This document shows, piece by piece, positions 1-9,977 of a stretch of 64,000 bases of DNA. The position numbers and the translations under genes were made by a program. How positions within the stretch are numbered: position 1 is the first letter of the stretch; each line of letters starts with the position of its first letter. Source of the stretch: Pseudomonas haemolytica (GTDB lineage Bacteria; Pseudomonadota; Gammaproteobacteria; Pseudomonadales; Pseudomonadaceae); contig NZ_VOIW01000003.1 in NCBI RefSeq assembly GCF_009659625.1, positions 496,001 through 560,000 of the forward strand, in the 5' to 3' direction. The notes below the pieces were generated by a model. That model was not told the DNA's origin. It did no database searches and worked only from the letters and a program-made list of their open reading frames with translations.

Positions 1-225
1 GTTGAATTCTTTCGCTACACCGCCGGCGCGTTCGATCTCGCGGGCGACCAGTTGGCCCAGGTCCTTGAGGTGGACGTGGCCGGGTACGAATTGGGTGAAG
101 GAGTTGGCAATCGCGATGATCGGCTTCTTGAAGTCGTCATCTTTCATCCCCGTGGCACGCCACAGTGCGCGGGCGCCGGCCATGTTGCGGCCGTGGGTGG
201 ATGTTTTCGAGCGGTAATCTGGCAT
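1..225 (-). CDS. ilvD: Dihydroxy-acid dehydratase, N-terminal part (cut by window edge)
   Basis: Seventy-five N-terminal codons are present; the rest lies beyond base 1. The protein starts [19 protein letters not shown] and continues with [12 protein letters not shown], the conserved opening of IlvD. The family uses an Fe-S cluster to dehydrate dihydroxy acids in valine, leucine and isoleucine synthesis. The ATG at 225-223 gives the usual N-terminus. The cluster cysteines and active-site residues are outside the window. The next gene is divergent, so the roughly 290 bp between them should hold both promoters. Confidence 0.93.
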   Translation of the reverse strand, partial: MPDYRSKTSTHGRNMAGARALWRATGMKDDDFKKPIIAIANSFTQFVPGHVHLKDLGQLVAREIERAGGVAKEFN

Positions 226-515
226 GGAGCACTCCGGGCGGCTAATCAGGTATCAAAGGGGAGTGAGCTTCTATTGACGTCTGGAACACTCAGAAAATGG
301 CCGTGTGTCCGGAAGTTGCCACTCGCGTCGCGGGATCGCCGCGTGCTTGGGCCTCGAGCTCATAAACCCGCCGGGGGATGACTGGCGATGAATAGCATCG
401 ATTCTACACCGCTGACGGCGGGAGGGAACGGGGATGTGCAGGCGTATTACCCAAGGGCACAGGCTTTGTTTAGACTTGCGGCCCTTTGCCTTCCCCCCAC
501 TCCAAAGGAATTGGA
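226..515. other. Intergenic region between divergent ilvD and the DUF4153 gene
   Basis: This stretch of 290 bases carries the 5' ends of two divergent genes. I found no convincing small gene, tRNA or REP palindrome in it. A purine-rich site (AAAGGAATTGGA) directly precedes the rightward start at 516. I cannot assign promoters with confidence. Confidence 0.5.
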
Positions 516-2249
516 ATGCCTGGTCTCAATCGCTTTCTTGGGTTTTACCTGCTGATCGGCCTGCTTCAGGGCATCGTGTTCTATTACGCCGACCGGCTCT
601 TCACGTCTAGCCAAGTGCTGCTTACCGGCGCCTTGGCCGTGGCCTTGGTGGGTGGGACTCTGTTGCAGTTGCTGGGGGAAAAAGCCCGGCAATGGCGCGC
701 TTTGCTGCCTACGTTGGCGTTCACTTTGCTGGTGAGCGGCATGACGATGTGGGTCTTTTACAGAGCCGAGCACTTGCTGATTAGCCGACGGGAGGTGGAC
801 GCCTGGTGCATCAGCCTGGTGCTGCTGAGCTACATCTGCGCCAGCTTTCTGGTTGCCTGGCCCGTCGCGAAGGGGCAGCGCTGGCGGTATGAAGACCTGT
901 TTCAGCAAGCCTGGAACAGTGTGTTCAGGGTGCTGTATGCCCTGATCCTCGTCGGTATTTTCCTATTGTTGCTCAAGCTGTGGAGCCGACTGTTCCTGAT
1001 GCTGGGCATCGAATTTTTTGAGCTCCACTTCTGGAGCCAAACATTTATGTGTTTCAGCGTGCCGCTGGTGTTCGCGCTGGGCATGTACATGGGAGGGCGC
1101 AGTGAGAAAGTCATCGGCCAGATGCGCGGCATGCTGTTTGGTGCCTGTGGATTGTTGTTGCCGTTGATTGCACTGATCAGTGTGCTGTTTACCCTGACCT
1201 TGCCATTCACCGGGCTCGACCGTATTTGGGCAACGGGCTACTCCACGCCGATTTTGCTGGTGTTGGCCGGAGCCCAGCTGTTTTTGCTCAATGGCGTCTT
1301 TCAAGAGGGCGGGCAACCTCGGCCATATCCCAAGTGGCTGATGCGCTTTGTCGAGTTCAGCCTGTTGTGCCTGCCGATTCTCGCAGCGCTGGCGTTTTAC
1401 TCCAGCTGGCTGCGCGTCGAGCAATATGCTTTGTCGCCGCAACGTTTCATTGCACTGGCGCTGGCACTCCTGTGCAGCTTGTATGGTCTGGCAGCGGTGT
1501 GGGCGGTGGTCTTGCGTTCGCCGGCTTGGCTCAGCAACCTGCGCATTACCAACCCGGCACTGGCGTTGCTGTTTTGTGTGTTGTTGGTGTTGATCAATAC
1601 GCCGGTACTCAACCCGATACGGCTCAGCGTTGACGACCAGGTGCAACGCTTGCTTGATGGGCGCACCAACGCGCACGCGTTTGATGCCCATTACCTGCGC
1701 TTCGGCTTGGGGAAGGCCGGCGAGGAGGCGTATGCCCAGTTGCAGATGGACTTGGACCAGGAGCGCATTCTTGACCCGGAGTCTCGCCGGGCCCTGCGCG
1801 AGAGAATGGAAGATACGTCGCTGAGTTATGAGGAACAGTTGGCCAAGGAGCGGGCGCGAGCGCCCAAGCCCGAGTTGGAATGGATCGGCCCCAAACCCAA
1901 AGGCAGCGAGCAGTTTGTTGCTATCAGCGAGATCGCGGACTCACCTTGCGATTCCGGCTGTGTGCTGTGGGCGGTCGACCTCGACGAGGACGGCCAAAGC
2001 GAGGTACTGGTGGTGCCTGGCGCCGGTTTTCGATACGAGTACAAGTCACCGCGCATTTATGTCTTGGATGAGAAAGGTGAGTGGGACGATCGCGGCCCTC
2101 TGCTCTGGACACAACTGCCCGACGGTCACGTCGACACCGAGACACTGATCCGCGACATTCGCGAAGGCAACATCTCGTTGGTAAAGCCGCGATACAGGCA
2201 GTTGCAGTCCAGCGATATGCTGCTGACGCCGGTGATTCGCCAGCCTTAG
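516..2249 (+). CDS. DUF4153 family multi-spanning membrane protein
   Basis: A 577-residue protein. The first two thirds are a series of hydrophobic segments (for example FLGFYLLIGLLQGIVFYY near residue 5 and VLYALILVGIFLLLLKLW near 145), about ten or more membrane spans. The C-terminal third is soluble and charged (residues about 390-577), ending in a segment with DLDEDGQSEVLVV. The layout matches proteins annotated DUF4153 in Pseudomonas; function is unknown. An upstream in-frame ATG at 486 exists, but the start at 516 has the ribosome-binding site and begins MPGLNRFLGF. Its stop overlaps the end of the convergent exporter gene by four bases. Confidence 0.75.
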   Translation: MPGLNRFLGFYLLIGLLQGIVFYYADRLFTSSQVLLTGALAVALVGGTLLQLLGEKARQWRALLPTLAFTLLVSGMTMWVFYRAEHLLISRREVDAWCISLVLLSYICASFLVAWPVAKGQRWRYEDLFQQAWNSVFRVLYALILVGIFLLLLKLWSRLFLMLGIEFFELHFWSQTFMCFSVPLVFALGMYMGGRSEKVIGQMRGMLFGACGLLLPLIALISVLFTLTLPFTGLDRIWATGYSTPILLVLAGAQLFLLNGVFQEGGQPRPYPKWLMRFVEFSLLCLPILAALAFYSSWLRVEQYALSPQRFIALALALLCSLYGLAAVWAVVLRSPAWLSNLRITNPALALLFCVLLVLINTPVLNPIRLSVDDQVQRLLDGRTNAHAFDAHYLRFGLGKAGEEAYAQLQMDLDQERILDPESRRALRERMEDTSLSYEEQLAKERARAPKPELEWIGPKPKGSEQFVAISEIADSPCDSGCVLWAVDLDEDGQSEVLVVPGAGFRYEYKSPRIYVLDEKGEWDDRGPLLWTQLPDGHVDTETLIRDIREGNISLVKPRYRQLQSSDMLLTPVIRQP

Positions 2250-3409
2250 CGGCGCCCGATCCTGCTGTTGGTCAGCAACCCCCACAGGCTCAGCCCGATG
2301 AAACTGAGGGCGATGGTCATGAGCAGGTGATCGCCTGTCTGGGCCAGCGCCGCGCTGCTGACGGCGGCAGTGAGGAACATGATGCTGTTGCCGGCCGAGG
2401 CGGCAGTGCCGGCGCTGCTCGAAAACAGCAACATTGCGGCGGAAATGGCGGCAGGCCTCACCAGCGTGACAGCCAGGGCGCTGATCAGCATGGGAATGAG
2501 CAAGGTGAGGGTGGTGATGGCCTCACAGTGGATGATCAGCGCCAACAGCACGCCGGAAACACTGAGCAAGCCGAGGCCGATATTGATCTGTCGGGGCAGC
2601 GAGATACGTTTTTGTAGATACGACGCTACCACGCCGCCGAGCAAATAGGCCGCGCCGTATACCATCAGCACCAAGGCGTACTGGTACTCGGACAACTTCA
2701 ATGAATCCATGAAGATCAGCGGTGTCACGCTGATCAAGGCGAAATAGCAGGCGAACACCAGCGCGGCGATCCACCAGTAGCGCAGGAAGTCGCGGTTGCG
2801 GGCGACAGCCTTGAGCGTGCCGAGGATGGACACCGGCGCACGGTGCGGGCTGGAGGACTTGGAAGGCAGGATGCAGAACGCATGAATCAGCATGCCCGCT
2901 GCCATCAGTGCAAAGCCGTAGAAGCTGCCTTGCCAGTCGAACGTGGTTTGCAGCCAGGAGCCGATCAGCGGTGACAGCGCGACAAACGAGCCGCTCAAGG
3001 TCATGTAATAGAGGCGCACGCGGGCGCGGTCCTGTTCCTCGAACAGGTCTTCCACCAGTGCATGGCCCAACACGAAGAACCCGCAGCCCATGGCCTGTAC
3101 CGTGCGAAACAGCAGAAAGGTCAGGTAGTCCGACGCCAGCGCGCAGCCTATTGCGCCAAGGATCGACAGCGTGATGCAGCCGAGCAGCACTTCCTTGCGC
3201 CCCCATTTATCCGACAGCGGGCCGGCGACCAGTTGCGAGATCGAAAACACCAGGGTGAACAGGCTGATGGACAGCGCGATGTCTGCGGTGGGCGTGTCGA
3301 ACTGGGTGGACAGGGCGGGGAACGAAGGGAGCAGGATATTGATCGGGAAAAAGCTGATCAGTGAAATGCAGGTGATGAGGATGAAGCGGGAGAGGGTGGA
3401 CCCAGACAT
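2246..3409 (-). CDS. MFS exporter, Bcr/CflA drug-resistance type
   Basis: A 387-residue major facilitator with twelve predicted spans. The loop between spans 2 and 3 carries the family signature GPLSDKWGRKEVLL near residue 63-76, and the N-terminal half (FFPINILLPSFPAL, then LFRTVQAMGCGFFVLG) resembles Bcr/CflA multidrug:proton antiporters of the inner membrane. Substrate cannot be told from sequence; bicyclomycin, sulfonamides or metabolite efflux are family possibilities only. The gene stands alone, tail-to-tail with the DUF4153 gene with a four-base overlap and no terminator between them. Start at the ATG at 3409-3407. Confidence 0.85.
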   Translation of the reverse strand: MSGSTLSRFILITCISLISFFPINILLPSFPALSTQFDTPTADIALSISLFTLVFSISQLVAGPLSDKWGRKEVLLGCITLSILGAIGCALASDYLTFLLFRTVQAMGCGFFVLGHALVEDLFEEQDRARVRLYYMTLSGSFVALSPLIGSWLQTTFDWQGSFYGFALMAAGMLIHAFCILPSKSSSPHRAPVSILGTLKAVARNRDFLRYWWIAALVFACYFALISVTPLIFMDSLKLSEYQYALVLMVYGAAYLLGGVVASYLQKRISLPRQINIGLGLLSVSGVLLALIIHCEAITTLTLLIPMLISALAVTLVRPAAISAAMLLFSSSAGTAASAGNSIMFLTAAVSSAALAQTGDHLLMTIALSFIGLSLWGLLTNSRIGRR

Positions 3410-3486
3410 TGTTTTTGTTTTCCGGAGTAAAACCAGAAACCGATACTAGTCTGCGAAAAATGGAATTCAATCAAAACCACAAAAAA

Positions 3487-3521
3487 CAAATGTGTGAGGG
3501 GGCTTGCCCCTCACACATTTT
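3487..3521 (-). terminator. Intrinsic terminator downstream of rlmI
   Basis: A near-perfect hairpin with arms AAATGTGTGAGGGG and CCCCTCACACATTT lies just after the rlmI stop codon. On the minus strand it is followed by TTTGTTTTTT, the expected U-tract. The arms resemble a half-REP sequence that may have been recruited as a terminator. Confidence 0.75.
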
Positions 3522-3536
3522 TATCCGCGTTTGACC

Positions 3537-4733
3537 TTAGCTATTGGGCAGCAACCGGCAAGTAATGCTCTTGATATACCGCGTCTCGGCAATCGCCGGG
3601 TGCACCGGATGATCCGGGCCCTGGCCGCCGCGCTCGAGCATCTGGATATTGCGGTCCAGGTGGCGGGCGCTGGTCAGCAGGATGTTTTGCAGATCATCTT
3701 CTGGCAGGTGCATGGAGCACGACGCGCTGACCAGGATGCCGTCCTTGCTGAGCAGGCGCATGGCTTGCTCGTTGAGGCGGCGGTAGGCGCCTTCGCCGTT
3801 TTTCATGTCTTTCTTGCGTTTGATGAAGGCCGGTGGGTCGGCGACGATCACGTCGAAGCGCTCTTCGCTGGCTTTCAGTTCCTTTAGGGCTTCGAACACG
3901 TCGCCTTCGATGCAGGTCATTTTCTCGGCAAAACCGTTCAGCGCAGCGTTGCGCTCCACGCCGTCGAGGGCAAAGGCCGACGCATCGACGCAGAACACTT
4001 CACTGGCGCCAAAGGCGGCTGCTTGCACGCCCCAGCCGCCGATGTAGCTGTACAGGTCCAGTACGCGCTTGCCCTTGGCATACGGGGCCAGGCGTGCGCG
4101 GTTCATGCGGTGGTCGTAGAACCAACCGGTTTTCTGGCCCTGGATCACCGGGGCTTCGAATTTCACGCCGTTCTCTTCCAGGGCGACCCACTCCGGCACC
4201 AGGCCGAACACGGTTTCGACGTAGCGGTTGAGGCCTTCGGCATCGCGCGCGGCGGAGTCGTTCTTGAACAGGATGCCGGTGGGCTTGAGTACTTGGGTCA
4301 GGGCGGCGATCACGTCTTCTTTATGAGCTTCCATGGTCGCCGAAGCGATCTGCACCACCAGGATGTCGCCGAAACGATCGACTACCAGGCCCGGCAGCAG
4401 GTCGGAATCACCGTAGACCAGGCGGTAGAACGGCTTGTCGAACAGGCGATCACGCAGGGACAACGCCACGTTCAGGCGGTGCACCAGCAGCGACTTGTCC
4501 AGAGGCAACTTGATGTCGCGCGACAGCAGGCGGGCGCAGATCAGGTTGTTCGGGCTCATGGCCACGATGCCCAAAGTCTTGCCGCCGGCCGCTTCCAGGA
4601 TAGCCTGGTCGCCTGCCTGGAAGCCGTGAAGAGGTGTGGCGGCCACGTCGATTTCGTTGCTGTAGACCCACAGGTGGCCGTTGCGCAAACGACGATCGGC
4701 GTTGGCTTTGAGACGCAGGCTTGGCAGGGACAT
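3537..4733 (-). CDS. rlmI: 23S rRNA (cytosine-1962-C5)-methyltransferase RlmI
   Basis: A 398-residue SAM-dependent methyltransferase. It has an N-terminal PUA-like region (LRNGHLWVYSNEID, residues about 16-29), a central DYG/RlmI domain and a Rossmann methyltransferase core with KRVLDLYSYIGGWGVQAAAFGA and the catalytic VADPPAFIKRKKD segment. The family methylates C1962 of 23S rRNA. An open frame extends 72 codons further upstream through REP-like DNA; the start at 4733 is preferred because it has GGAG seven bases upstream and gives the usual length and N-terminus MSLPSLRLKA. Transcribed alone, with a terminator after it. Confidence 0.9.
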   Translation of the reverse strand: MSLPSLRLKANADRRLRNGHLWVYSNEIDVAATPLHGFQAGDQAILEAAGGKTLGIVAMSPNNLICARLLSRDIKLPLDKSLLVHRLNVALSLRDRLFDKPFYRLVYGDSDLLPGLVVDRFGDILVVQIASATMEAHKEDVIAALTQVLKPTGILFKNDSAARDAEGLNRYVETVFGLVPEWVALEENGVKFEAPVIQGQKTGWFYDHRMNRARLAPYAKGKRVLDLYSYIGGWGVQAAAFGASEVFCVDASAFALDGVERNAALNGFAEKMTCIEGDVFEALKELKASEERFDVIVADPPAFIKRKKDMKNGEGAYRRLNEQAMRLLSKDGILVSASCSMHLPEDDLQNILLTSARHLDRNIQMLERGGQGPDHPVHPAIAETRYIKSITCRLLPNS

Positions 4734-4800
4734 GACGTCGCTCCGGAAAAAAGAGCGGGAGTATACCGTGTTGTGCATTAGTTGGCGGCGCCGCCGGACA

Positions 4801-4905
4801 TGTGGAGGGGCGTGCGACGATTCGACTTGCTTCCGATAGCGGTATGTCAGTGAAAGATGAGCTGACTGATCTCCCGCTATCGGGAGCAAGCCCCCTCCCA
4901 CATTT
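4801..4905. repeat. Degenerate REPIN (left arm interrupted)
   Basis: The right half (CGGGAGCAAGCCCCCTCCCA) matches the common REP of this window. The left half is recognisable but carries about 15 extra bases (CGTGCGACGATTCGA) between TGTGGAGGGG and CTTGCTTCCGATAGCGG. It lies between the divergent rlmI and HDOD genes, unlike most REPINs here, which sit at convergent junctions. Confidence 0.8.
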
Positions 4906-4987
4906 AGTCCGGTTTCAATCGGGCATTTGGGTGTCGGCCGGGTCTTCATAAGGGTTAGAATTCGCGCCTAGCCCAGAGTGTGTATTT

Positions 4988-5854
4988 ATGTCCCAAGAGC
5001 TTTCCGCCGAGCAGATCCAGCAGGTCCTGCAAGGCATCAGCGTGCCGCCCCAACCGCAAATCATGGTGGATTTGCAGATGGAGCAGTACATGCCAGACCC
5101 AGACCTGGAAGTGATCGCCAGGTTGATCGCCCAGGACCCGGGCCTGTCCGGTGCGCTGCTGAAGATCGTCAATTCGTCGTATTACGGTCTCAGCAACAAG
5201 ATTGCTTCTATCCAGCGAGCGGTGAACCTGTTGGGCAGCCGTTCGATCATCAACCTGATCAACGCCCTGTCGATCAAGGGCGAGATGAGCGATGACACCA
5301 TCGTGACCCTCAACCGGTTCTGGGACACTGCCCAGGATGTAGCCATGACCTGCCTCTCCCTGGCCAAGCGCACCGGTTCCCAGGCAGTCGATGAGGCGTA
5401 TGCATTGGGCCTGTTCCACGATTGTGGCGTGCCGCTGATGCTCAAGCGTTTTCCCAACTACATGGCGGTGCTGGAACAGGCTTACGCCAACGCCGGCCCG
5501 GATTGCCGCGTGGTCGATACCGAGAACAACGCGTTCAACACCAACCATGCGGTGGTCGGTTACTACACGGCCAAGTCCTGGCGCCTGCCGGAGCATGTGA
5601 CCGACGCTATCGCCAACCACCACAACGCCCTGGCGATTTTCAGCGATGAGTCGTCGCGCAACCCGCAGCTCAAGAACCTGCTGGCAATTTTGAAGATGGC
5701 CGAGCATATCTGTTCGTCCTACCGCGTACTGGGCAACCAGCCGGTGGACCATGAGTGGAATGCCATCGGCCACCTGGTGTTGGATTACGTGGGCCTGTCG
5801 GACTACGACTTCGAGAGCCTGAAGTTGTCGATCCGCGAATTGGGCGCGCACTGA
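4988..5854 (+). CDS. HDOD domain-containing signalling protein
   Basis: A 288-residue cytoplasmic protein made almost entirely of one HDOD domain: LIAQDPGLSGALLKIVNSSYYG (broken here as residues about 42-63), then the region around ALGLFHDCGVPLML and FNTNHAVVGYYTAKSW. HDOD domains are related to HD phosphohydrolases but usually lack catalytic activity and act in signalling, often near cyclic-di-GMP or chemotaxis circuits; that role is inferred. The ATG at 4988 is the only sensible start. It ends 21 bases before mutM, so the two may be co-transcribed. Confidence 0.85.
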   Translation: MSQELSAEQIQQVLQGISVPPQPQIMVDLQMEQYMPDPDLEVIARLIAQDPGLSGALLKIVNSSYYGLSNKIASIQRAVNLLGSRSIINLINALSIKGEMSDDTIVTLNRFWDTAQDVAMTCLSLAKRTGSQAVDEAYALGLFHDCGVPLMLKRFPNYMAVLEQAYANAGPDCRVVDTENNAFNTNHAVVGYYTAKSWRLPEHVTDAIANHHNALAIFSDESSRNPQLKNLLAILKMAEHICSSYRVLGNQPVDHEWNAIGHLVLDYVGLSDYDFESLKLSIRELGAH

Positions 5855-5875
5855 CCCATTATTCAAGAGGTACAC

Positions 5876-6688
5876 ATGCCCGAATTACCAGAAGTCGAAA
5901 CCACCCGGCGCGGGATTGCCCCGCACCTGGAGGGCCAACGCGTCAGCCGCGTGGTGGTGCGTGAGCGGCGCCTGCGCTGGCCGATCCCGGAAGACCTGGA
6001 TGTGCGCCTGTCGGGGCAGCGCATCGTGCTGGTGGAACGGCGGGCCAAGTACCTGTTGATCAATGCCGAAGTGGGCACCTTGATCAGCCACCTGGGCATG
6101 TCGGGCAACCTGCGCCTGGTGGAGGTCGGCCTGCCGGCGGCCAAGCATGAGCATGTGGATATCGAACTGGAGTCGGGCCTGGCCCTGCGTTACACCGACC
6201 CTCGGCGCTTTGGGGCGATGCTCTGGAGCCAGGACCCGCATAATCACGAGCTGCTGCTGCGCCTGGGGCCGGAGCCGTTGACCGATCTGTTTGATGGTGA
6301 GCGTTTGTTCCAGCTGTCGCGTGGCAAGTCGATGGCGGTGAAGCCGTTCATCATGGACAACGCGGTGGTGGTGGGCGTGGGCAATATCTATGCGACGGAA
6401 GCATTATTTGCGGCGGGTATTGATCCGCGTCGCGCCGCCGGTGGCATTTCACGCGGGCGTTATTTGAAGTTGGCGATTGAGATCAAGCGGGTGCTGGCAG
6501 CCGCCATTGAGCGGGGCGGTACCACGTTGCGCGACTTTATCGGCGGCGATGGGCAGCCGGGGTATTTTCAGCAGGAACTGTACGTCTATGGCCGGGGCGG
6601 CGAGGCGTGCAAGGTCTGTGGGACCGAATTGCGCAATGTGGTGCTGGGGCAGCGGGCGAGTGTGTTTTGCCCTAAGTGTCAGAGTTGA
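5876..6688 (+). CDS. mutM: Formamidopyrimidine-DNA glycosylase (Fpg)
   Basis: A 270-residue base-excision repair enzyme that removes 8-oxoguanine and formamidopyrimidines. The mature N-terminus [12 protein letters not shown] supplies the catalytic Pro2 and Glu3. The helix-two-turn-helix region follows ([19 protein letters not shown], residues about 162-180), and the C-terminal zinc finger [16 protein letters not shown]...CPKC is intact. Length is normal. A good ribosome-binding site (AAGAGG) lies five bases before the ATG. It is followed by an inverted pair of REP sequences and the convergent ferredoxin gene. Confidence 0.97.
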   Translation: MPELPEVETTRRGIAPHLEGQRVSRVVVRERRLRWPIPEDLDVRLSGQRIVLVERRAKYLLINAEVGTLISHLGMSGNLRLVEVGLPAAKHEHVDIELESGLALRYTDPRRFGAMLWSQDPHNHELLLRLGPEPLTDLFDGERLFQLSRGKSMAVKPFIMDNAVVVGVGNIYATEALFAAGIDPRRAAGGISRGRYLKLAIEIKRVLAAAIERGGTTLRDFIGGDGQPGYFQQELYVYGRGGEACKVCGTELRNVVLGQRASVFCPKCQS

Positions 6689-6710
6689 GTGCTGTGTGAG
6701 GGCTGATGCA

Positions 6711-6800
6711 GCCTTCGCGAGCAAGCCCGCTCCCACATTTGACTGCATTTAACCTGAAGAAACTCGGTTAATGTGGGAGCGGGCTTGCTCGCGAAGAGGC
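6711..6800. repeat. Pair of REP sequences in outward (reversed) arrangement
   Basis: Two REPs of the GCGGGCTTGCTCGCGAA type flank about 30 bases: CTTCGCGAGCAAGCCCGCTC at 6713-6732 and GAGCGGGCTTGCTCGCGAAG at 6776-6795. The order is the reverse of the usual REPIN: the CCCAC ends face inward. It lies between convergent mutM and the ferredoxin gene and can form a long hairpin. Confidence 0.85.
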
Positions 6801-6822
6801 CCTAACAGGCACTAAAAGAAGC

Positions 6823-7725
<903 letters not shown>

Positions 7726-7770
7726 TTATGCAGAAGAAAGCACTATAGACACCGCGAATAATGGCTTTTT

Positions 7771-9366
7771 TTACGCTGTTTTCAGACGTTCGGCCAATGC
7801 TGTCGCCAGTTGCGCGGTCAATCCGTACACCGACAATTGCGGGTTGGCGCCAATGCTGGTTGGGAACAGTGAGCCATCGTGGATCGACAGGTTGCGTAAC
7901 TGATGATGGCGACCGAGGCTGTCGGCCACAGCGTTTTTCGGGTCTTCGCCCATGGCGCAACCGCCCATCACGTGGGCGCTGCCCAGGGTTGTGCGGTGCA
8001 ATTCCAGGCTCAGGCCATCAATCAAGCTGCGCGCTTCGGCCAGACTGTTCACGAACTGCGCGTCGTGATGCAGGGGCTTGACCGATTTTGCCCCCGCCGC
8101 GAACTGAATCTCGGCCATGCTGTGGAAGGCTCGGCGCAGGCCATCCCAGGCGTAGGGTGAGACCTGATAGTCGAGCACCGGCGTGCCGTCACCGCGTAAC
8201 TCCACCGTGCCGCCCGGGCTGTCGGGGTGAAAACCGTCGCGCAGCAGGGCGAGCATGGCGTGGGTGTGAGGCAGTCGATTCATGTCCAGGGCGTTCTGCG
8301 TGCCATAGCCGCCGAACAAGGTGCTGGCCAATCCGGGGTGTAAGGGCGGTGCTTCGAGCTTGTAGGACATTTTGCCGGTGGTGCCGTCCTGCCACTGGAA
8401 ATGGTCGGAATAGATCGACTGCGGCGCCCCGTAGAACGGGTTGATCACCTCGTCGAACAGGCCGGCGGAGAAGTTGACCAGATGCAAGAAGGTCCGTTTG
8501 CCCAGCCGCGAATGTGGGTCGGGTGCGTCCGAGCGCATCAGCAGGGCCGGGCTGTTGATACCGCCGCCCGATAGCACGTAGTGCTTGGCCTTCACGGTGA
8601 TCTTGCGTCCGGTCGGCGCCACGCAGCGCTCGTCCATGGCCACGCATTCGAGGCTGCTGATGGTGTCGCCGCTGTATTTGAGCTGCTCGGCGCGGGCCAG
8701 GTACAGCAGCTCGCCGCCTTTTTCCAGGGTGGAGGGGATGGTCGTCACCAGCATCGATTGCTTGGCGTTGACCGGGCAACCCATGCCGCAATAACCCAGG
8801 TTGAAGCAACCGCGCACATTGCGCGGAATCACATGCCAGCTGTAGCCGAGCTTTTCACAGCCTTTGCGGATCACATCGTTGTTGGCATTCGGCGGGAGCG
8901 CCCAAGGCGCGATGCCCAGGCGCTGCTCCATTTGTTCAAACCAGGGCGCCATCTCGGCACTGCTGTGGCCCTTCACCGCATATTCGCTGGCCCAGTGGGC
9001 GAGGGTCTCGTCGGGTGTGCGAAAGCTGGACGTCCAGTTGATCAAGGTGGTGCCGCCCACTGCCCGGCCTTGCAGGATGGTGATGGCGCCGTCCTTGCTC
9101 ATGCGCCCGATGCCTTCCTGGTAAAGGCTGGCATAGGCTTCGTCCTCCAGCAGTTTGAAGTCACTGCTGGTCTTGAGCGGGCCTTCTTCGATCAGCAGCA
9201 CCTTGTAGCCGGCTGCGCTGAGGATTTCAGCGGTGGTGCCGCCTCCGGCACCGCTGCCGATGATGGCCACATCGGCTTCCAGGGTCAGGTCGTTGTCGAG
9301 GGCGGCGCCATTATGGGTTTTCCAGCCTCGGGCCAGGCCGTCGCGGAACAGGTCGGGTACAGGCAT
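7771..9366 (-). CDS. laoA: GMC-family long-chain alcohol dehydrogenase LaoA
   Basis: A 531-residue FAD-dependent GMC oxidoreductase. The dinucleotide-binding motif GSGAGGGTTAE lies at residues 37-47; RAVGGTTLINWT follows near residue 99; a cysteine-rich stretch (RGCFNLGYCGMGCPVNAKQS) is near 185-204; the C-terminal GMC region has AHVMGGCAMGEDP and NPQLSVYGL. From established work the P. aeruginosa laoABC genes oxidise long-chain alcohols and aldehydes derived from SDS and alkanes; identity here rests on family plus gene order. Third gene of a leftward laoC-laoB-laoA operon, 37 bases after laoB. Confidence 0.82.
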   Translation of the reverse strand: MPVPDLFRDGLARGWKTHNGAALDNDLTLEADVAIIGSGAGGGTTAEILSAAGYKVLLIEEGPLKTSSDFKLLEDEAYASLYQEGIGRMSKDGAITILQGRAVGGTTLINWTSSFRTPDETLAHWASEYAVKGHSSAEMAPWFEQMEQRLGIAPWALPPNANNDVIRKGCEKLGYSWHVIPRNVRGCFNLGYCGMGCPVNAKQSMLVTTIPSTLEKGGELLYLARAEQLKYSGDTISSLECVAMDERCVAPTGRKITVKAKHYVLSGGGINSPALLMRSDAPDPHSRLGKRTFLHLVNFSAGLFDEVINPFYGAPQSIYSDHFQWQDGTTGKMSYKLEAPPLHPGLASTLFGGYGTQNALDMNRLPHTHAMLALLRDGFHPDSPGGTVELRGDGTPVLDYQVSPYAWDGLRRAFHSMAEIQFAAGAKSVKPLHHDAQFVNSLAEARSLIDGLSLELHRTTLGSAHVMGGCAMGEDPKNAVADSLGRHHQLRNLSIHDGSLFPTSIGANPQLSVYGLTAQLATALAERLKTA

Positions 9367-9403
9367 CAGGGTCGTCTCTGGTTTTTATTGTGAGGGATGC
9401 GAA

Positions 9404-9949
9404 TCAGATCTTCGGCGGGCCGGGATAGCCGCAATGGGCCCAGGACGCAGGTCGGAAGTACCAGGCCATGATCACCAGCTTGAGCAGCGAGCCCTGGCCC
9501 ATGCGCAGGAGGTTCAAGTAACTGTTTTCCCAGCGATGCAGGAAGTTGCGGATTTGCTCGCTGCTGGCGTTTTCCCAACTGCCCCAGATACCGGTCAGCG
9601 GGCCGCGGGTGATGCCCATGCCAAGCACGTCGAACAACTGCTGGGTGAGCTTGAACATCTCCGGCGACAGGTGTTGCAGGCTGTAGTCGAGTTTTTTCAG
9701 GGTGTCGTCAATGCCGGCGGCCACTGCCTCGGCGCTGGCCGCACCTTCCAGCAGCACCGGGATCACCGCACGCAAGAACGGCAAGTCACTGGCGCGCAAC
9801 ATGGCAAAACCGCTGGCCGGTGTACTGCTGGAGCAGCCGCTGAGGCTGGCGCCGAGCCCGGCGGTGGCGAGGAAGGCGCTGGCACACAGGCCGATTTTCA
9901 AGACACCGCGCCGCGACAGCGCGGGTGTATCAGTCAGGCAGGGGTTCAT
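9404..9949 (-). CDS. laoB: LaoB, Tat-signal lipoprotein-like accessory protein
   Basis: A 181-residue protein with an N-terminal export signal: twin arginine in SRRGVLKIGL (residues 12-21), a hydrophobic stretch, then LSGC, which looks like a lipobox. This suggests export through the Tat pathway and lipid anchoring, though that is inferred. The rest has no catalytic motif I recognise. Small Tat-signal subunits often accompany GMC dehydrogenases and help their export or electron transfer. It sits between laoC and laoA, as in P. aeruginosa. Confidence 0.72.
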   Translation of the reverse strand: MNPCLTDTPALSRRGVLKIGLCASAFLATAGLGASLSGCSSSTPASGFAMLRASDLPFLRAVIPVLLEGAASAEAVAAGIDDTLKKLDYSLQHLSPEMFKLTQQLFDVLGMGITRGPLTGIWGSWENASSEQIRNFLHRWENSYLNLLRMGQGSLLKLVIMAWYFRPASWAHCGYPGPPKI

Positions 9950-9977
9950 TGTTTTTAGAGTCCCGAAGGTGGCGTTA

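Noticed and set aside
486..515. Upstream ATG extending the DUF4153 protein by ten residues
   Set aside because: No ribosome-binding site precedes it, while the ATG at 516 has AAAGGAATTGGA and leads directly into the first membrane span.
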